Shown: positions 15,780 to 24,867, numbered from the stretch's first letter. The stretch is DNA of 64,000 nucleotides from Tunturiibacter gelidiferens (GCF_014201335.1 NZ_JACHEB010000013.1:1-64000), one strand, 5' to 3'. Numbers and translations: made by a program. The notes: generated from the letters alone by a model not told the origin.

Positions 15780-16196
15780 TTGAAGCAGTCAGTGCATACT
15801 CTTGAAATTTCGACGCGTGGCCGGAGACTCTATGAGGTCACGTCAGCCGTCAGCGAATGGGTCAGGCAACAGAGAATGCAAACTGGTCTTCTGACGATTT
15901 TTTGCCGACATACTTCAGCCTCACTCTTGATCCAGGAGAATGCCGATCCGAGTGTGCGCAGCGACATCGAAGCCTATTTCGACCGTATCGCACCTGAAGG
16001 TGGGCCGTATCGGCATAACTCCGAAGGGTCCGATGACATGCCCGCGCATTTGAAGACAGCATTGACTCAGGTGCAATTATCGATACCGGTGATTGAGGGT
16101 GGACTCGCGCTCGGGACCTGGCAAGGTGTCTACCTTTTTGAGCATCGAGTCCGCCCTCATCGGCGGGAGATTGTGTTGCACCTGATTGGAGAATAG
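15780..16196 (+). CDS. yjbQ: YjbQ-family protein
   Basis: A 138-residue protein of the UPF0047/YjbQ family; E. coli YjbQ has a low thiamin phosphate synthase activity, but the physiological role is open. The conserved core is intact: TIFCRHTSASLLIQENADPSV, the histidine-containing YRHNSEGSDDMPAHLK, and the closing GTWQGVYLFEHR. Two histidines in the last two motifs and the HTSAS histidine form the presumed metal site. The start is a TTG at 15780, preceded by GAGGG. Confidence 0.9.
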   Translation: MKQSVHTLEISTRGRRLYEVTSAVSEWVRQQRMQTGLLTIFCRHTSASLLIQENADPSVRSDIEAYFDRIAPEGGPYRHNSEGSDDMPAHLKTALTQVQLSIPVIEGGLALGTWQGVYLFEHRVRPHRREIVLHLIGE

Positions 16197-16207
16197 GTGC
16201 TGCGGCC

Positions 16208-16981
16208 TTAGTGAGGAGCAGCCATGGCGTCGTTGAACTGCTTGAAGAATGCCGTGTATTTTTCCGGGCCGTTTTGCTCGGAGAAACGGAGGGGCTTGAC
16301 GCGTTCGACGAGGACTTCGGAGACGTCGGGTTGGGTTTTTAGGATGTTGATGGTTTCGTTGAGATAGTCGACGAGTGGCATGGCGCGGGGATCTGAGGCC
16401 TGCTGGCTGCCCATGAGTTCGGTCTGGACGTACGGTGGGACGATTTCGATGACTTTTATGTTGGTGGACTGAAGCTGATAGCGGAGGGATTGCGTGTAGG
16501 AGTGAATGGCGGCCTTGGTGGCGTTGTAGGTTGGGGTCATCGCCAGGGGAATAAAGGCAAGGCCGGAGGTGACGGTGAGGATGGTGGCGCGCGGCAGCTT
16601 TTGGAAGTGAGGGAGCAGAGCCGCGGTGAGGCGAATGGGGCCGAGGAGATTGGTGGTGATGATGGCCTCGGCGTCGGTGAGTTCTTCGGGTTGGTCAAGG
16701 AGATTCTCGGGACGCATGATGCCGGCATTGTGGATGACTGCGTTGAGGTCGGGGAAGTCGGTGACGAGTTTTGCGGTGAAGGCGCGGATGCTGGCGGCGT
16801 TTTCGATGTCGAGTACGGCGGAGGACATGCCGGGGTTTGCGGCGACGGTTTCGTCGAGGACCTGTTTGCGCCGTCCGGCGACGATGACGTGGTTGCCGAG
16901 TTTGTGGAAGGCCTCTGCGAGGCCGCGGCCGATTCCGGAGCCGCCGCCTGTGATGAGGATGGTGTTGCCGGTGGTGTTCAT
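16208..16981 (-). CDS. DltE-like short-chain dehydrogenase/reductase
   Basis: A 257-residue SDR with TGGGSGIG (cofactor), HNAGIM in place of NNAG, the catalytic serine in TVTSGLA and YNATK for the YxxxK motif. This branch, typified by DltE, includes enzymes without assigned substrates. The gene is divergent from an HxlR regulator with an 89-101-base gap that contains inverted sequences, the standard arrangement for a redox- or aldehyde-responsive HxlR protein controlling an oxidoreductase. Its stop converges with yjbQ. Confidence 0.88.
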   Translation of the reverse strand: MNTTGNTILITGGGSGIGRGLAEAFHKLGNHVIVAGRRKQVLDETVAANPGMSSAVLDIENAASIRAFTAKLVTDFPDLNAVIHNAGIMRPENLLDQPEELTDAEAIITTNLLGPIRLTAALLPHFQKLPRATILTVTSGLAFIPLAMTPTYNATKAAIHSYTQSLRYQLQSTNIKVIEIVPPYVQTELMGSQQASDPRAMPLVDYLNETINILKTQPDVSEVLVERVKPLRFSEQNGPEKYTAFFKQFNDAMAAPH

Positions 16982-17019
16982 GGTGATGGTTTTCTCCTGA
17001 ATTGATAGTAGGATGGTTT

Positions 17020-17056
17020 GTATCTATTGGGAAGTAGGCACCCAAAATATCTATAC
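17020..17056. promoter_or_regulatory. Candidate HxlR operator between divergent genes
   Basis: Inverted segments TTGGG (17027-17031) and CCCAA (17041-17045) lie inside a wider pair GTATCTA...TATCTATAC, and TATCTAT occurs twice in direct order (17021-17027, 17048-17054). Spacing of about 27 bases between these copies could seat a regulator dimer pair. It is assigned by position only. Confidence 0.35.
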
Positions 17057-17082
17057 TTACCAAAAGGAGAGTGAAGAGATTT

Positions 17083-17547
17083 ATGGGAAAAACGATTGTT
17101 GCGGCGCAGAGTCAAGGCAAAAAGAACGTTGAGAAAAAGCGCGCGGTGAAGGGAGGGCCGAAGTATCCGGCGGAGAACGATCCGAAGGTCGAGGCCCTGG
17201 TGCGGGAGATTATTGCGCGCGTGGCCGACAAGTGGACGATGTTGGTGCTGGAGGTTTTGGAGGAGCATGGCGTGGTGCGGTTTACGCGGCTGGGGGAGTT
17301 GGTGGGGGGTGTGAGCCAGAAGATGTTGACCAAGACGGTGAGGCAGATGGAGAGAGATGGGCTGGTGACGAGGACGGTGCACCCGGTGATTCCGCCGCGG
17401 GTGGAGTATCAGTTGACGGAGCTTGGGTCGAGTCTTGGTGAGGCGTTTTGTGGGGTGTGGATTTGGGCGGAGACGCATGGTCAGGAGATTGAACGGGCGC
17501 GGGTTGCGTTTGAGAAGAATGAGGTCTGGCAGCGGGATTCTTTGTAG
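17083..17547 (+). CDS. HxlR-family transcriptional regulator
   Basis: A 154-residue winged-helix protein. After a basic N-terminal tail of about 30 residues comes the HxlR core: VADKWTMLVLEVLEEHGVVRFTRLGELVGGVSQKMLTKTVRQMERDGL, with the recognition helix QKMLTKTVRQM. HxlR proteins sense reactive aldehydes, quinones or redox change, often through one cysteine; the only cysteine here is in EAFCGVW near the C-terminus. It is divergent from the SDR gene and probably its regulator. I choose the ATG at 17083; a GTG at 17071 sits too close to the AAGGAGA. Confidence 0.87.
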   Translation: MGKTIVAAQSQGKKNVEKKRAVKGGPKYPAENDPKVEALVREIIARVADKWTMLVLEVLEEHGVVRFTRLGELVGGVSQKMLTKTVRQMERDGLVTRTVHPVIPPRVEYQLTELGSSLGEAFCGVWIWAETHGQEIERARVAFEKNEVWQRDSL

Positions 17548-17581
17548 AGAATGTTCGGGCTAGCTCTGGCATACTTCTGGG

Positions 17582-18664
17582 ATGGCGAAGGAGAGCTGGT
17601 TCGCGTTCGGGCGGGGAACGGTGACGGGGTTTTGTGCCTGGGCCTTCTTGTTATGGATTGCAGGGAGCTTTGCTGCGAGGGCTCAGGATACGGATATTTT
17701 AACGTTGCATGTTTATACGAACACGATCCAGATTCCTGTGCTGGTGCTTGGGGAGGATCAAAGGAGGATTGCGCCGATCGCGCCGGATAGGTTCAAGGTG
17801 ACCTTCGATGGTGGGCCTCCGTTTCGTGCCTCGCATGTTCGTCTAGAGGGAGACGATCCGATTTCGCTCGCGATTCTGCTGGATATGAGCGGGTCGGAGC
17901 TGGAGCTATCAACGAAGCTTGAGAACGCGATTGCTGAGCTTGCGCCGCTGTCTCTGCGTGCCAAGGATCATGTTTCCATCTATGGGCTGGATTGCGAGTT
18001 CACGCAGTATGCGAGTGACATGCCAGCAGATGAGGAGCGCTTGAAGAAGTCGATTCATGAGGCGCTGCAGGCTGCGAGTGACCGACGACATGTAAAACAC
18101 GGTTCGAAGTGCGAGTCGCAGGTGCACCTGTGGGATGCTCTGGCCTTCGTGACGAATCAACTGTCCGGGCTTTCTGGGCGGCGGGTGATTCTTGCGGTGA
18201 GTGATGGGCAGGATAAAGGAAGCAAACATAAATGGAATGAGGTAAGGGCGTTCGCGCAGAATAGTGCAGTTGCGGTCTTTGGCATGAGATATGTGCCTTG
18301 GCTTTCGGATGACTCTCCAGCTATGGGCAACACCATGGAGGATCCCTTTCGTTCGATCTGTGAGCTGAGTGGTGGCCTGGTGTTTTCGACGAATAGGACC
18401 GATGTGGCGAAGAGGCTACAAGGTTTTGTGGCAATGGTTCGCGGGCGCTACATCGTCGAGTTTCCCCGGCCGCGCAACTCGACGAAGGGGCAGCACCAGT
18501 TCGTGGTGACCATCGATAAAAGTAAGGCATTTATTCGCTCGACGGGGATTTCCGTGCCTCTACCGGACGCGAAGGCGCTGGCCGATCCTACGACTGTGAC
18601 TCCTTCGGATGGAAATCCGGCGCCCGAGGAAGGAACCCGGCACATACTCGAAACTCCTCGGTGA
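17582..18664 (+). CDS. Secreted VWA-domain protein, second copy
   Basis: A 360-residue exported protein. A signal peptide covers about residues 1-35 (ending ARAQD), followed by the VWA domain with LLDMSGSELEL as its metal-ion site (D-M-S-G-S) near residue 100 and AVSDGQDKGS later. The mature start with HVYTNTIQIPVLVL and the closing RGRYIVEFPRP are those of the acidobacterial VWFA-related family, as in the protein at 8454-9515, though the two are divergent. A 40-residue C-terminal tail is low in structure. The role is unknown. Confidence 0.83.
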   Translation: MAKESWFAFGRGTVTGFCAWAFLLWIAGSFAARAQDTDILTLHVYTNTIQIPVLVLGEDQRRIAPIAPDRFKVTFDGGPPFRASHVRLEGDDPISLAILLDMSGSELELSTKLENAIAELAPLSLRAKDHVSIYGLDCEFTQYASDMPADEERLKKSIHEALQAASDRRHVKHGSKCESQVHLWDALAFVTNQLSGLSGRRVILAVSDGQDKGSKHKWNEVRAFAQNSAVAVFGMRYVPWLSDDSPAMGNTMEDPFRSICELSGGLVFSTNRTDVAKRLQGFVAMVRGRYIVEFPRPRNSTKGQHQFVVTIDKSKAFIRSTGISVPLPDAKALADPTTVTPSDGNPAPEEGTRHILETPR

Positions 18665-18772
18665 AGTGGGCCGTCAGGGGTGGGTATGTCACCGGAGACG
18701 AAGGCGTTGCTTTGGGAGGTGCCTCCGTTGAGCGGTTAGAATCGAAGGATTGCGGATATCGAAGAGAGATAT

Positions 18773-19750
18773 ATGACTGGATCGGTTTCTGAGGTTGCTA
18801 AGAAGAAGCGCGCGCTGACGTTTCAGGAGCTTTTGTTTACGCTGCAGAGATTTTGGGCGGATCGGGGTTGCGTGCTGCAGCAACCGTACGATGTGGAGGT
18901 TGGGGCGGGGACGATGTCTCCGGATACATTTTTGCGGGTGCTGGGGCCGAAGCCGGTGCGGATTGCTTATGCGCAGCCGTCGCGCAGGCCGGCGGATGGG
19001 CGGTATGGGGAGAATCCGAATCGGTTGTTTCGGCATACGCAGCTGCAGGTGATTTTGAAGCCGCCGCCGGTGCGGATTCAGGAGATGTATCTCGAGTCGC
19101 TGGTGGCGATTGGGATCGACCTGAAGGAACACGATATCAAGTTTGAAGAGGATAACTGGGAGTGGCCTGTCGGTGGCGCGTGGGGCGTGGGCTGGCAGGT
19201 GATGCTGGATGGGCTGGAGATTACCCAGTTCACTTACTTCCAGCAGTGCGGCGGGATGGATCTCGATCCGATCTGCGGGGAGATTACGTATGGGCTGGAG
19301 CGGATCGCGGGCTTTTTGCAGGATGTGGATTCTATCTACGACATTGTGTGGGCAGTGGAGCCGGATACCGGGCGTAAGGTGACCTATGGCGAGATGCGGT
19401 TGGCTGAGGAGGAGCAGTTTTCGGCTTACAGTTTTGACTATGCGGATGTGGGGAAGCTTTGGGAGCATTTGAATTTGTATGAGGCTGAATGTTTGGGGCT
19501 GTTGTCGCAGGTGAAGGATTTTGGCGAGATGGACGAGCTGAAGTTGAAGCGCTTTCCGGTGCTGGGGGCGTATGAGCTGGCGTTGAAATGCTCGCATTTG
19601 TTTAATCTGCTGGATGCGCGTGGAGCGATCTCTGTGACGGAGCGGGTTGGTGTGATGGCGCGGATTCGCGCGCTTGTGGTTGGAGTGGCGAAGGCGTATG
19701 CGGCGCAGCGTGAAGCGTTGACGTCGTTGCAAACTCAGGAAGTGGGTTAG
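18773..19750 (+). CDS. glyQ: Glycyl-tRNA synthetase alpha subunit
   Basis: A 325-residue alpha subunit of the bacterial alpha2-beta2 glycyl-tRNA synthetase; it holds the catalytic core that forms glycyl-adenylate. FQELLFTLQRFWADRGCVLQQPYDVEVGAG, PSRRPADGRYGENPNRLFRHTQLQVILKP and GLEITQFTYFQQCGG are the conserved blocks around the active site. The C-terminal part is longer than in E. coli (about 300) by roughly 20 residues, all low-complexity. The beta subunit follows after 143 bases, a larger gap than in most operons. Confidence 0.97.
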   Translation: MTGSVSEVAKKKRALTFQELLFTLQRFWADRGCVLQQPYDVEVGAGTMSPDTFLRVLGPKPVRIAYAQPSRRPADGRYGENPNRLFRHTQLQVILKPPPVRIQEMYLESLVAIGIDLKEHDIKFEEDNWEWPVGGAWGVGWQVMLDGLEITQFTYFQQCGGMDLDPICGEITYGLERIAGFLQDVDSIYDIVWAVEPDTGRKVTYGEMRLAEEEQFSAYSFDYADVGKLWEHLNLYEAECLGLLSQVKDFGEMDELKLKRFPVLGAYELALKCSHLFNLLDARGAISVTERVGVMARIRALVVGVAKAYAAQREALTSLQTQEVG

Positions 19751-19893
19751 CGATGGGCGAGGTCGTACTGGAAATTTGTGTGAACGTGTGCGATGTCCTA
19801 TCAGTCATTTGTATTGACTGGATTTGTTACGCAGGTAGGGATCGAAAGCTGTCCGCCGAATTGCGTGCGGCAGGAAGGGAAGTGGCGTAGCGC

Positions 19894-22002
19894 ATGGCGG
19901 ATTTTTTGTTTGAGATTGGGTTGGAAGAAGTTCCGGCGCGGATGATTGCAGGGGCGCAGTTGGAGTTGGAACAGCGTGTGGTCAAGATGCTGGAGCGCGA
20001 ACGACTGGTGCGCTCGGGTGCGGCGACGAAGAGTTTCGCTACGCCGCGGCGGCTGGCGGTGCGGGTTGCCGGTGTTGCGGAGCGTCAAGAGGATATGGCT
20101 GAGGAGTTGGTGGGGCCTTCGGTGAAGGTGGCTTACAAGGACGGTGTGGCGACGCCGGCGGCGCTGGCGTTTGCGAAGAAGGCAGGCGTGGATGTTGCCG
20201 GGTTGAAGACGATTACCAATGCCAAGGGAGAGTATCTTGCGGCGACCTCGGTGAAGGCTGGGCGGGGTGCGGTGGAGGTGATTGCCGCAGAGATGGCGAA
20301 GGAGTTGGCGGGGATCTATTGGGCTAAGAATATGTACTGGCGCGCTGGGCGACCGGAGAGATTTGTGCGGCCCGTGCGTTGGATGGTGGCGATGCTGGGT
20401 GCTGAGACGGTGCCGGTGGAGTTCGGTGGATATGTAGCTGGTACGGTTACGTATGGGCATCGGGTGTTGTTTGGGGACCGGGAGATCGAGTTGAAGGATC
20501 CTGGTGATTATGAGGACGCGCTGCTTGGCGGCTTTGTGATTGCGGAGGTGGAGGCGCGTCGGCAGAAGATTCGGAAAGCTCTGGATAGGGTGACACGGGC
20601 TGGCGACCCCACGGGTTCGGGGCTTCTGTGGCGTGAGGATCATGAGCTTGTCGATAAACTGACTCAGTTGACGGAGTGGCCTTCGGTGCTGCTGGGTGGC
20701 TTTGAGAAAGAGTATCTGGCGCTGCCGGAGGAGGTTCTGGTGACGGTGATGCGGGATCACCAGAACTACTTTGCGGTGGAGGATAAGGATGGGAGGCTGG
20801 CTCCGCACTTTCTGGCGGTGCTGAATACCGAGGCCGATGACGCGGGGGTTGCGGTGATTCGGCATGGGAATGAGAGGGTGCTCAGGGCGCGGTTCAATGA
20901 TGCCCGGTTCTTTTGGGAGTTCGACCAGAGGGTGCCGTTGATGGATCGTGTGGCGCTTTTGGAGAATGTGACGTTCCAGAAGGATCTGGGGAGCTACTTT
21001 GCGAAGACGGAGCGGGTGCGGGTGCTAGCTGCACGGTGGGCCGATGATGCAAAGCGGTTGGGTGACGCGGAGATTGATGCGAAGGTGCTTGATGAGGCCG
21101 TGACTTTGGCAAAGACCGACTTGACTACGGAGTTGGTGAAGGAGTTCACGGAGCTACAGGGTGAGGTTGGTGGACTTTATGCGCGGGCACAAGGTTTCTC
21201 GGTCGCTGTGGCCGATGCGATCTATGACCAATACAGACCGACATCGATGGAGGACAGAATCCCACATACCGCCGAGGGTCAGTTACTGGCGATTGCGGAT
21301 AAGGCAGATACGATCTCGGGGATGTTTGAGTTGGGGCTAGTTCCTACCGGTTCAAAGGACCCGTTTGCGTTGCGACGGGCGGCCAATGGGATTGTGAAGA
21401 TTCTGGCAGAGGGCAAAGTGCCGTTGGGTTTATGGTTGATTGCAAGATCATCTGCCGACTTCGAGGCCGTGGGAGAGACGATCGGCGCGTTCTTCGCGGA
21501 GCGGCTGGAGTTCTATCTGCGGGAGGCGCGTGGACAGTCGTATGACGTGGTGAAGGCAGTGCTGGCGACAGGCTCTGACGATGTGCGGGATGCTGTGGCG
21601 CGTGCGGAGGCGGTGACGGAGGTTCGCAGCAGCGAGGACTTTACTGCCGTGGCTTCGGCTTTCAAGCGGATGAAGAATATTTTGGCGCAGGCTAAGGAGA
21701 AGGGTATTGCTTCCGGAGCCACTGTCGACCGTGCGCTGCTGACGGAGCCGACTGAGAAGGCGCTGGCGGAGAAGTCGGCAGAACTGGCTGATCGGGTTTC
21801 CGCGCTGCGAGCACAGAAGAACTACTCTGCCGCGCTGGAACAGATCGCTACGCTGCGACCGCAGGTGGATGCGTTTTTCGAGGCGGTGATGGTGATGTCG
21901 CCCGATGAGGCAGTGCGGGCGAATCGGTTGGCGCTGCTCGAGAAGGTGCTGGGAGACTTCTCAGGGATCGCGGACTTTTCGGAGATTGTGGTCTCAGGCT
22001 AG
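19894..22002 (+). CDS. glyS: Glycyl-tRNA synthetase beta subunit
   Basis: A 702-residue beta subunit, of usual length (about 690). It binds tRNA-Gly and completes the alpha2-beta2 enzyme. It begins with the family signature DFLFEIGLEEVPARMI, and the MRDHQNYFAVED and RAGDPTGSGL-type segments and the HD-like region DQYRPTSMEDRIPHTAEGQLLAIADKADTISGMFELG are in place; the last ends in the anticodon-binding DALR-like helical domain. Its stop overlaps the stop of the convergent small-membrane-protein gene in the palindrome CTAG. Confidence 0.97.
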   Translation: MADFLFEIGLEEVPARMIAGAQLELEQRVVKMLERERLVRSGAATKSFATPRRLAVRVAGVAERQEDMAEELVGPSVKVAYKDGVATPAALAFAKKAGVDVAGLKTITNAKGEYLAATSVKAGRGAVEVIAAEMAKELAGIYWAKNMYWRAGRPERFVRPVRWMVAMLGAETVPVEFGGYVAGTVTYGHRVLFGDREIELKDPGDYEDALLGGFVIAEVEARRQKIRKALDRVTRAGDPTGSGLLWREDHELVDKLTQLTEWPSVLLGGFEKEYLALPEEVLVTVMRDHQNYFAVEDKDGRLAPHFLAVLNTEADDAGVAVIRHGNERVLRARFNDARFFWEFDQRVPLMDRVALLENVTFQKDLGSYFAKTERVRVLAARWADDAKRLGDAEIDAKVLDEAVTLAKTDLTTELVKEFTELQGEVGGLYARAQGFSVAVADAIYDQYRPTSMEDRIPHTAEGQLLAIADKADTISGMFELGLVPTGSKDPFALRRAANGIVKILAEGKVPLGLWLIARSSADFEAVGETIGAFFAERLEFYLREARGQSYDVVKAVLATGSDDVRDAVARAEAVTEVRSSEDFTAVASAFKRMKNILAQAKEKGIASGATVDRALLTEPTEKALAEKSAELADRVSALRAQKNYSAALEQIATLRPQVDAFFEAVMVMSPDEAVRANRLALLEKVLGDFSGIADFSEIVVSG

Positions 22003-22175
22003 GTGGTGATGAGCATGACGCCGAGCATGAAGAGGAAGACTGCGAAGAGCGAGCCCAAGGGAATGAGGACACCTTCGCAGAGGCCGCTCCAGCGATTGCC
22101 GTCGAGTTGACCGTCTTCGGCGCGGGAGTTTGATTGGAAGGTGGGTGGGATCTGTTGTGAGTCAATGTAGTTCAT
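21999..22175 (-). CDS. Small single-pass membrane protein
   Basis: A 58-residue protein. The first 30 residues are polar (MNYIDSQQIPPTFQSNSRAEDG), then a hydrophobic segment GVLIPLGSLFAVFLFMLGVMLI (36-56) forms one membrane helix. AGGAAA precedes the ATG at 22175. The open frame extends upstream, but that translation is compositionally random. Its stop overlaps glyS in opposite orientation. No homologue comes to mind. Confidence 0.6.
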   Translation of the reverse strand: MNYIDSQQIPPTFQSNSRAEDGQLDGNRWSGLCEGVLIPLGSLFAVFLFMLGVMLITT

Positions 22176-22396
22176 TTTATTTTCCTGTTTGAAATTCGTT
22201 GCTCCGGCAGAGCGGTTAAACAAAGCACTGCAAGGTTCGTTTCGCACAAAGGTACTGGATGCGAGATGCGATGAATGTAGTGAAGGTTGCCATTCTACGC
22301 GGGTTTTACGTTGTTTGTCATGATGCATGCGCAAACTGTTGACGGCAAGGGTAACCTGAAAAGGCAGTGCCTTGAATGACACTTCCGGGTGAGTGG

Positions 22397-23059
22397 TCAG
22401 ACCTGCAGTTGTACCAGCTCTGTGGGTTGATAGTGCGGGAAGAAGTCGGTTCGTGACAGATCTTGTGGGGTTGGAAGCTCGCCGAATGCCATCGCGGTTT
22501 CGTCGCAGGCATGGCGACGGGCGCAGTGGAGGCAATCTTTGAGCACCTTGTCGCTGAAGGCCTGGCGATCGTAGGTGCTGAAGTGGAAGTGCTCGAAGAA
22601 GTTGGGGATGCGGGTGAAGAGGCAGACACACTTGATGCCACGTGCTTCGGCCTGACGCATGAGCTCGTGGACGAGCTGGCCCCCGGCTCCGCAACCTTTG
22701 ATATCGGGACGGACGACGATGGAGCGGATCTCGGCGAGATGCGGGCCATAGACGTGGAGGGCGGCACAGCCGAGGAACTGATGGGTGTGAGTTTCGACGA
22801 TGGTGAAGGTGCGGATGTTGGCGCAGATTTCGGCGTAGGAGCGGGGAAGAAGAGTGCCGTCGTGGGAGAAGCTGTCGATCAGCTGATGGATGGCGCTGGC
22901 GTCCTGCAACTGCGCCTTGCGCGTTCTGAGGAAGATGCTTTTGAGGTCACTGCGGAGGGTGGCGGAGCGGTGTTGCGGCGGGGTGAAATGAATCTGTGTT
23001 GTTGTTGACGCGATGGGGGATTGGGAGCTCGGAGGTTCTAATACAGGGGACAATGCCAT
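22397..23059 (-). CDS. GNAT acetyltransferase, ArgA-like (N-acetylglutamate synthase type)
   Basis: A 220-residue protein with a leader of about 45 variable residues and then a GNAT domain. LRTRKAQLQDASAIHQLIDSFSHDGTLLPRS, FLGCAALHVYGPHLAEIRSIVVRPDIKGCGAGGQLVHELM and CLFTRIPNFFEHFHFSTYDRQ match the short, stand-alone N-acetylglutamate synthase type; the second contains the acetyl-CoA pyrophosphate loop (Q/R-x-x-G-x-G/A variant: K-G-C-G-A-G-G). It would make N-acetylglutamate, the first step of arginine synthesis. The C-terminal KDCLHCARRHACDETAM carries a cysteine cluster (C-x2-C...C) typical of this branch. The start is uncertain; no other arginine gene is near. Confidence 0.78.
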   Translation of the reverse strand: MALSPVLEPPSSQSPIASTTTQIHFTPPQHRSATLRSDLKSIFLRTRKAQLQDASAIHQLIDSFSHDGTLLPRSYAEICANIRTFTIVETHTHQFLGCAALHVYGPHLAEIRSIVVRPDIKGCGAGGQLVHELMRQAEARGIKCVCLFTRIPNFFEHFHFSTYDRQAFSDKVLKDCLHCARRHACDETAMAFGELPTPQDLSRTDFFPHYQPTELVQLQV

Positions 23060-23145
23060 AGGACACTGCGCTTTTCTCTTTGGTGAATCGTGGGCCGGGG
23101 CCGGTTGGTGAAGGTTACGGTTGGATTTCTGGCTGGAGGAGTCGC

Positions 23146-23370
23146 TTAGCTGCCGTAGTGGCGGCCTTCGCTTGAGGACTCCCAGGGAATGGGGGCGAAG
23201 GTGCGCTGGAAGAAAGTGTTGTCTACGATGTAGCGCTCGTGGTTTTCGCCTTCGATGATCCAGTCGCCGGGATAGGCTTTGCGCTGGCCGGAGTCGGTAA
23301 GGATGAGGGTGGGGTGGAGGCACTGGGTTGCATTTACGAGAAGGGGTCTGCGGGTACGGAAGGTGTTCAT
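23146..23370 (-). CDS. Small conserved hypothetical protein
   Basis: A 74-residue protein with the ordered, strand-rich core YPGDWIIEGENHERYIVDNTFFQRTFAPI, typical of short proteins that in many bacteria carry a PGDW/VVGE-like fold, without an assigned function. AGGAGAG precedes the ATG at 23370 (a TTG at 23373 is directly upstream). It could be co-transcribed with the acetyltransferase gene 86 bases downstream on the same strand. Confidence 0.65.
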   Translation of the reverse strand: MNTFRTRRPLLVNATQCLHPTLILTDSGQRKAYPGDWIIEGENHERYIVDNTFFQRTFAPIPWESSSEGRHYGS

Positions 23371-23685
23371 CAAACTCTCCTGTCGGCTTTTGCTCTCGTC
23401 GACTTGATATATTTCAGCACTGCTTTCGTAAAGATGGCATAAGAGATTTCGATGAAGTTCGTAAAGAACTTCGTCTTTGTTTTCTTCGTTTCCTAGTGCC
23501 GTCGGGGTCTTGAAATTGGGATTGAAGGTTTCGGGGGGCTGAAGCGGATTGCTTGTTCGACCGTCTCATTTGAGAGGCGGAGTGGCTTTTAGCCGGGTCA
23601 AATAAGAAGTGAATTTGTGACGATGGCTCTGCTGCCTAGTCGCCTATGCTGAAGGTGTGCCTCTTTTCCGGCGAGGGTTTGACCT
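23371..23685. other. 315-base gap between divergent genes
   Basis: The gap contains the plus-strand hairpin with T-rich tail at 23451-23483 and two short copies of TTCGTAAAGA (23425-23434, 23458-23467). I see no open frame with a ribosome binding site apart from the OpgC start at its end, and no clear promoter pair. Confidence 0.55.
23451..23483 (+). terminator. Terminator-like hairpin with no gene upstream on its strand
   Basis: 23451-23460 (GATGAAGTTC) pairs with 23466-23475 (GAACTTCGTC) over 10 bp including one G-T pair, with the tail TTTGTTTTC. On the plus strand the only upstream coding sequence is antisense. It could end an unannotated small RNA, or act in the leader of the minus-strand gene. 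Confidence 0.45.
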
Positions 23686-24867
23686 GTGATTGTGAGTGAT
23701 CCGAAGACGCAGAGAAGGCCGGAGCTGGACGCGCTGCGCGGGCTGTTCCTGGTGTGGATGACCTTCACCCATATGCCGACGCACTTCAGCGACCTTGTGA
23801 ATCAGCCGGTTGGATTCGTGTCTTCGGCGGAGGGGTTTGTGTTTCTGTCGGCGATGCTGGTGGGCACGGTCTATCTGCGGGAGGCGATGGAGGACGTCTC
23901 CGGTGTGATTGTGAAGCTATGGCGACGGACGCTGAAGATCTACGGCTATCACCTGTTGATGCTGGCGTTCGCGTTTACCGTGGCTGCATTGTTTGCAGAG
24001 AAGACGCACCGGGCGGCGATCTATAACCTGATCAATTTTTATCTGGCGCACCCGAAGACCGCGATTATCGGAGGAGTGTTGCTGATTTATTGTCCTCCGC
24101 TGCTCGATATTTTGCCGATGTATGTGTTGTTTATGTTTCTGACTCCGATTGCGTTGGCGGTGGGCGTGCGCTATGGCTGGAGGTGGGTGCTGGGTGGTAG
24201 CGCGCTGCTTTGGGCTGCAGCACAGTTCGGATTGAGGGAGCTGGTGCATACGTGGATCATGCGGATCACGCACCTGCAGATTCCCCTGCAGGAGACTGGC
24301 GCTTTTAATCTGTTTGCGTGGCAAGGGGTTTGGATCGCGGGGCTATGGCTGGGGGCGAAGAGTGCTCAGGGCGAGATGCCGCTGAAGCGGGTTCCGGGAT
24401 ATGTAGTGGCTGTGTGCGGTGTGGTTTGCGTGTTCTTTCTTGCGGTGCGGCATCACTGGCTTGGGCCCGTACTGACGCAGGAGTCGCTGGGAATTGGATT
24501 GGACAAGTGGCAGATCGGACCGATGCGGGTGGTCAATCTGGCTGCGTTTCTAATTGTTGGGTATTGGATGCGCCGGTACCTGGTGAAGCTAATTTCGGTC
24601 GAACCGTTCTTGACACTAGGGAAGGCTTCACTGCAAGTGTTTTGCGCGCATGTGTTCTTTGTCTTCGTGGGGCTGACGCTGTTGTATGAGGACGTGCCTC
24701 AGCTGCATGGTGCTCGGGCTTATGGGATGCTGTCGCTTACGTTTGCGGGGCTGATGCTTGTGGCAATGCGGGAGGTGAGGTTGCGCAGGGAGGCGAAAGC
24801 CGCGGCTGCAGCAGCGAAGAATGCGTCGGCACAAGGGCAGGCGGCTGTGGTCGAGAGCGCTAGTTGA
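23686..24867 (+). CDS. OpgC-like membrane protein
   Basis: A 393-residue membrane protein with about ten helices. RRPELDALRGLFLVWMTFTHMPTHFSDLVNQPVGFVSSAEGFVFLSAMLVG is the N-terminal signature of OpgC, which transfers succinyl groups to osmoregulated periplasmic glucans in Proteobacteria and belongs with other membrane acyltransferases. No opgG/opgH glucan genes are near, so the acceptor may be a different glycan. Begins with GTG at 23686. The alanine-rich C-terminal tail is probably cytoplasmic. It overlaps the convergent gene at 24860 by eight bases. Confidence 0.8.
   Translation: MIVSDPKTQRRPELDALRGLFLVWMTFTHMPTHFSDLVNQPVGFVSSAEGFVFLSAMLVGTVYLREAMEDVSGVIVKLWRRTLKIYGYHLLMLAFAFTVAALFAEKTHRAAIYNLINFYLAHPKTAIIGGVLLIYCPPLLDILPMYVLFMFLTPIALAVGVRYGWRWVLGGSALLWAAAQFGLRELVHTWIMRITHLQIPLQETGAFNLFAWQGVWIAGLWLGAKSAQGEMPLKRVPGYVVAVCGVVCVFFLAVRHHWLGPVLTQESLGIGLDKWQIGPMRVVNLAAFLIVGYWMRRYLVKLISVEPFLTLGKASLQVFCAHVFFVFVGLTLLYEDVPQLHGARAYGMLSLTFAGLMLVAMREVRLRREAKAAAAAAKNASAQGQAAVVESAS

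Noticed and set aside
19801..20865. A 354-codon minus-strand open frame opposite glyS
   Set aside because: Antisense to an unambiguous synthetase gene; composition is Arg/His/Pro-rich without domains.
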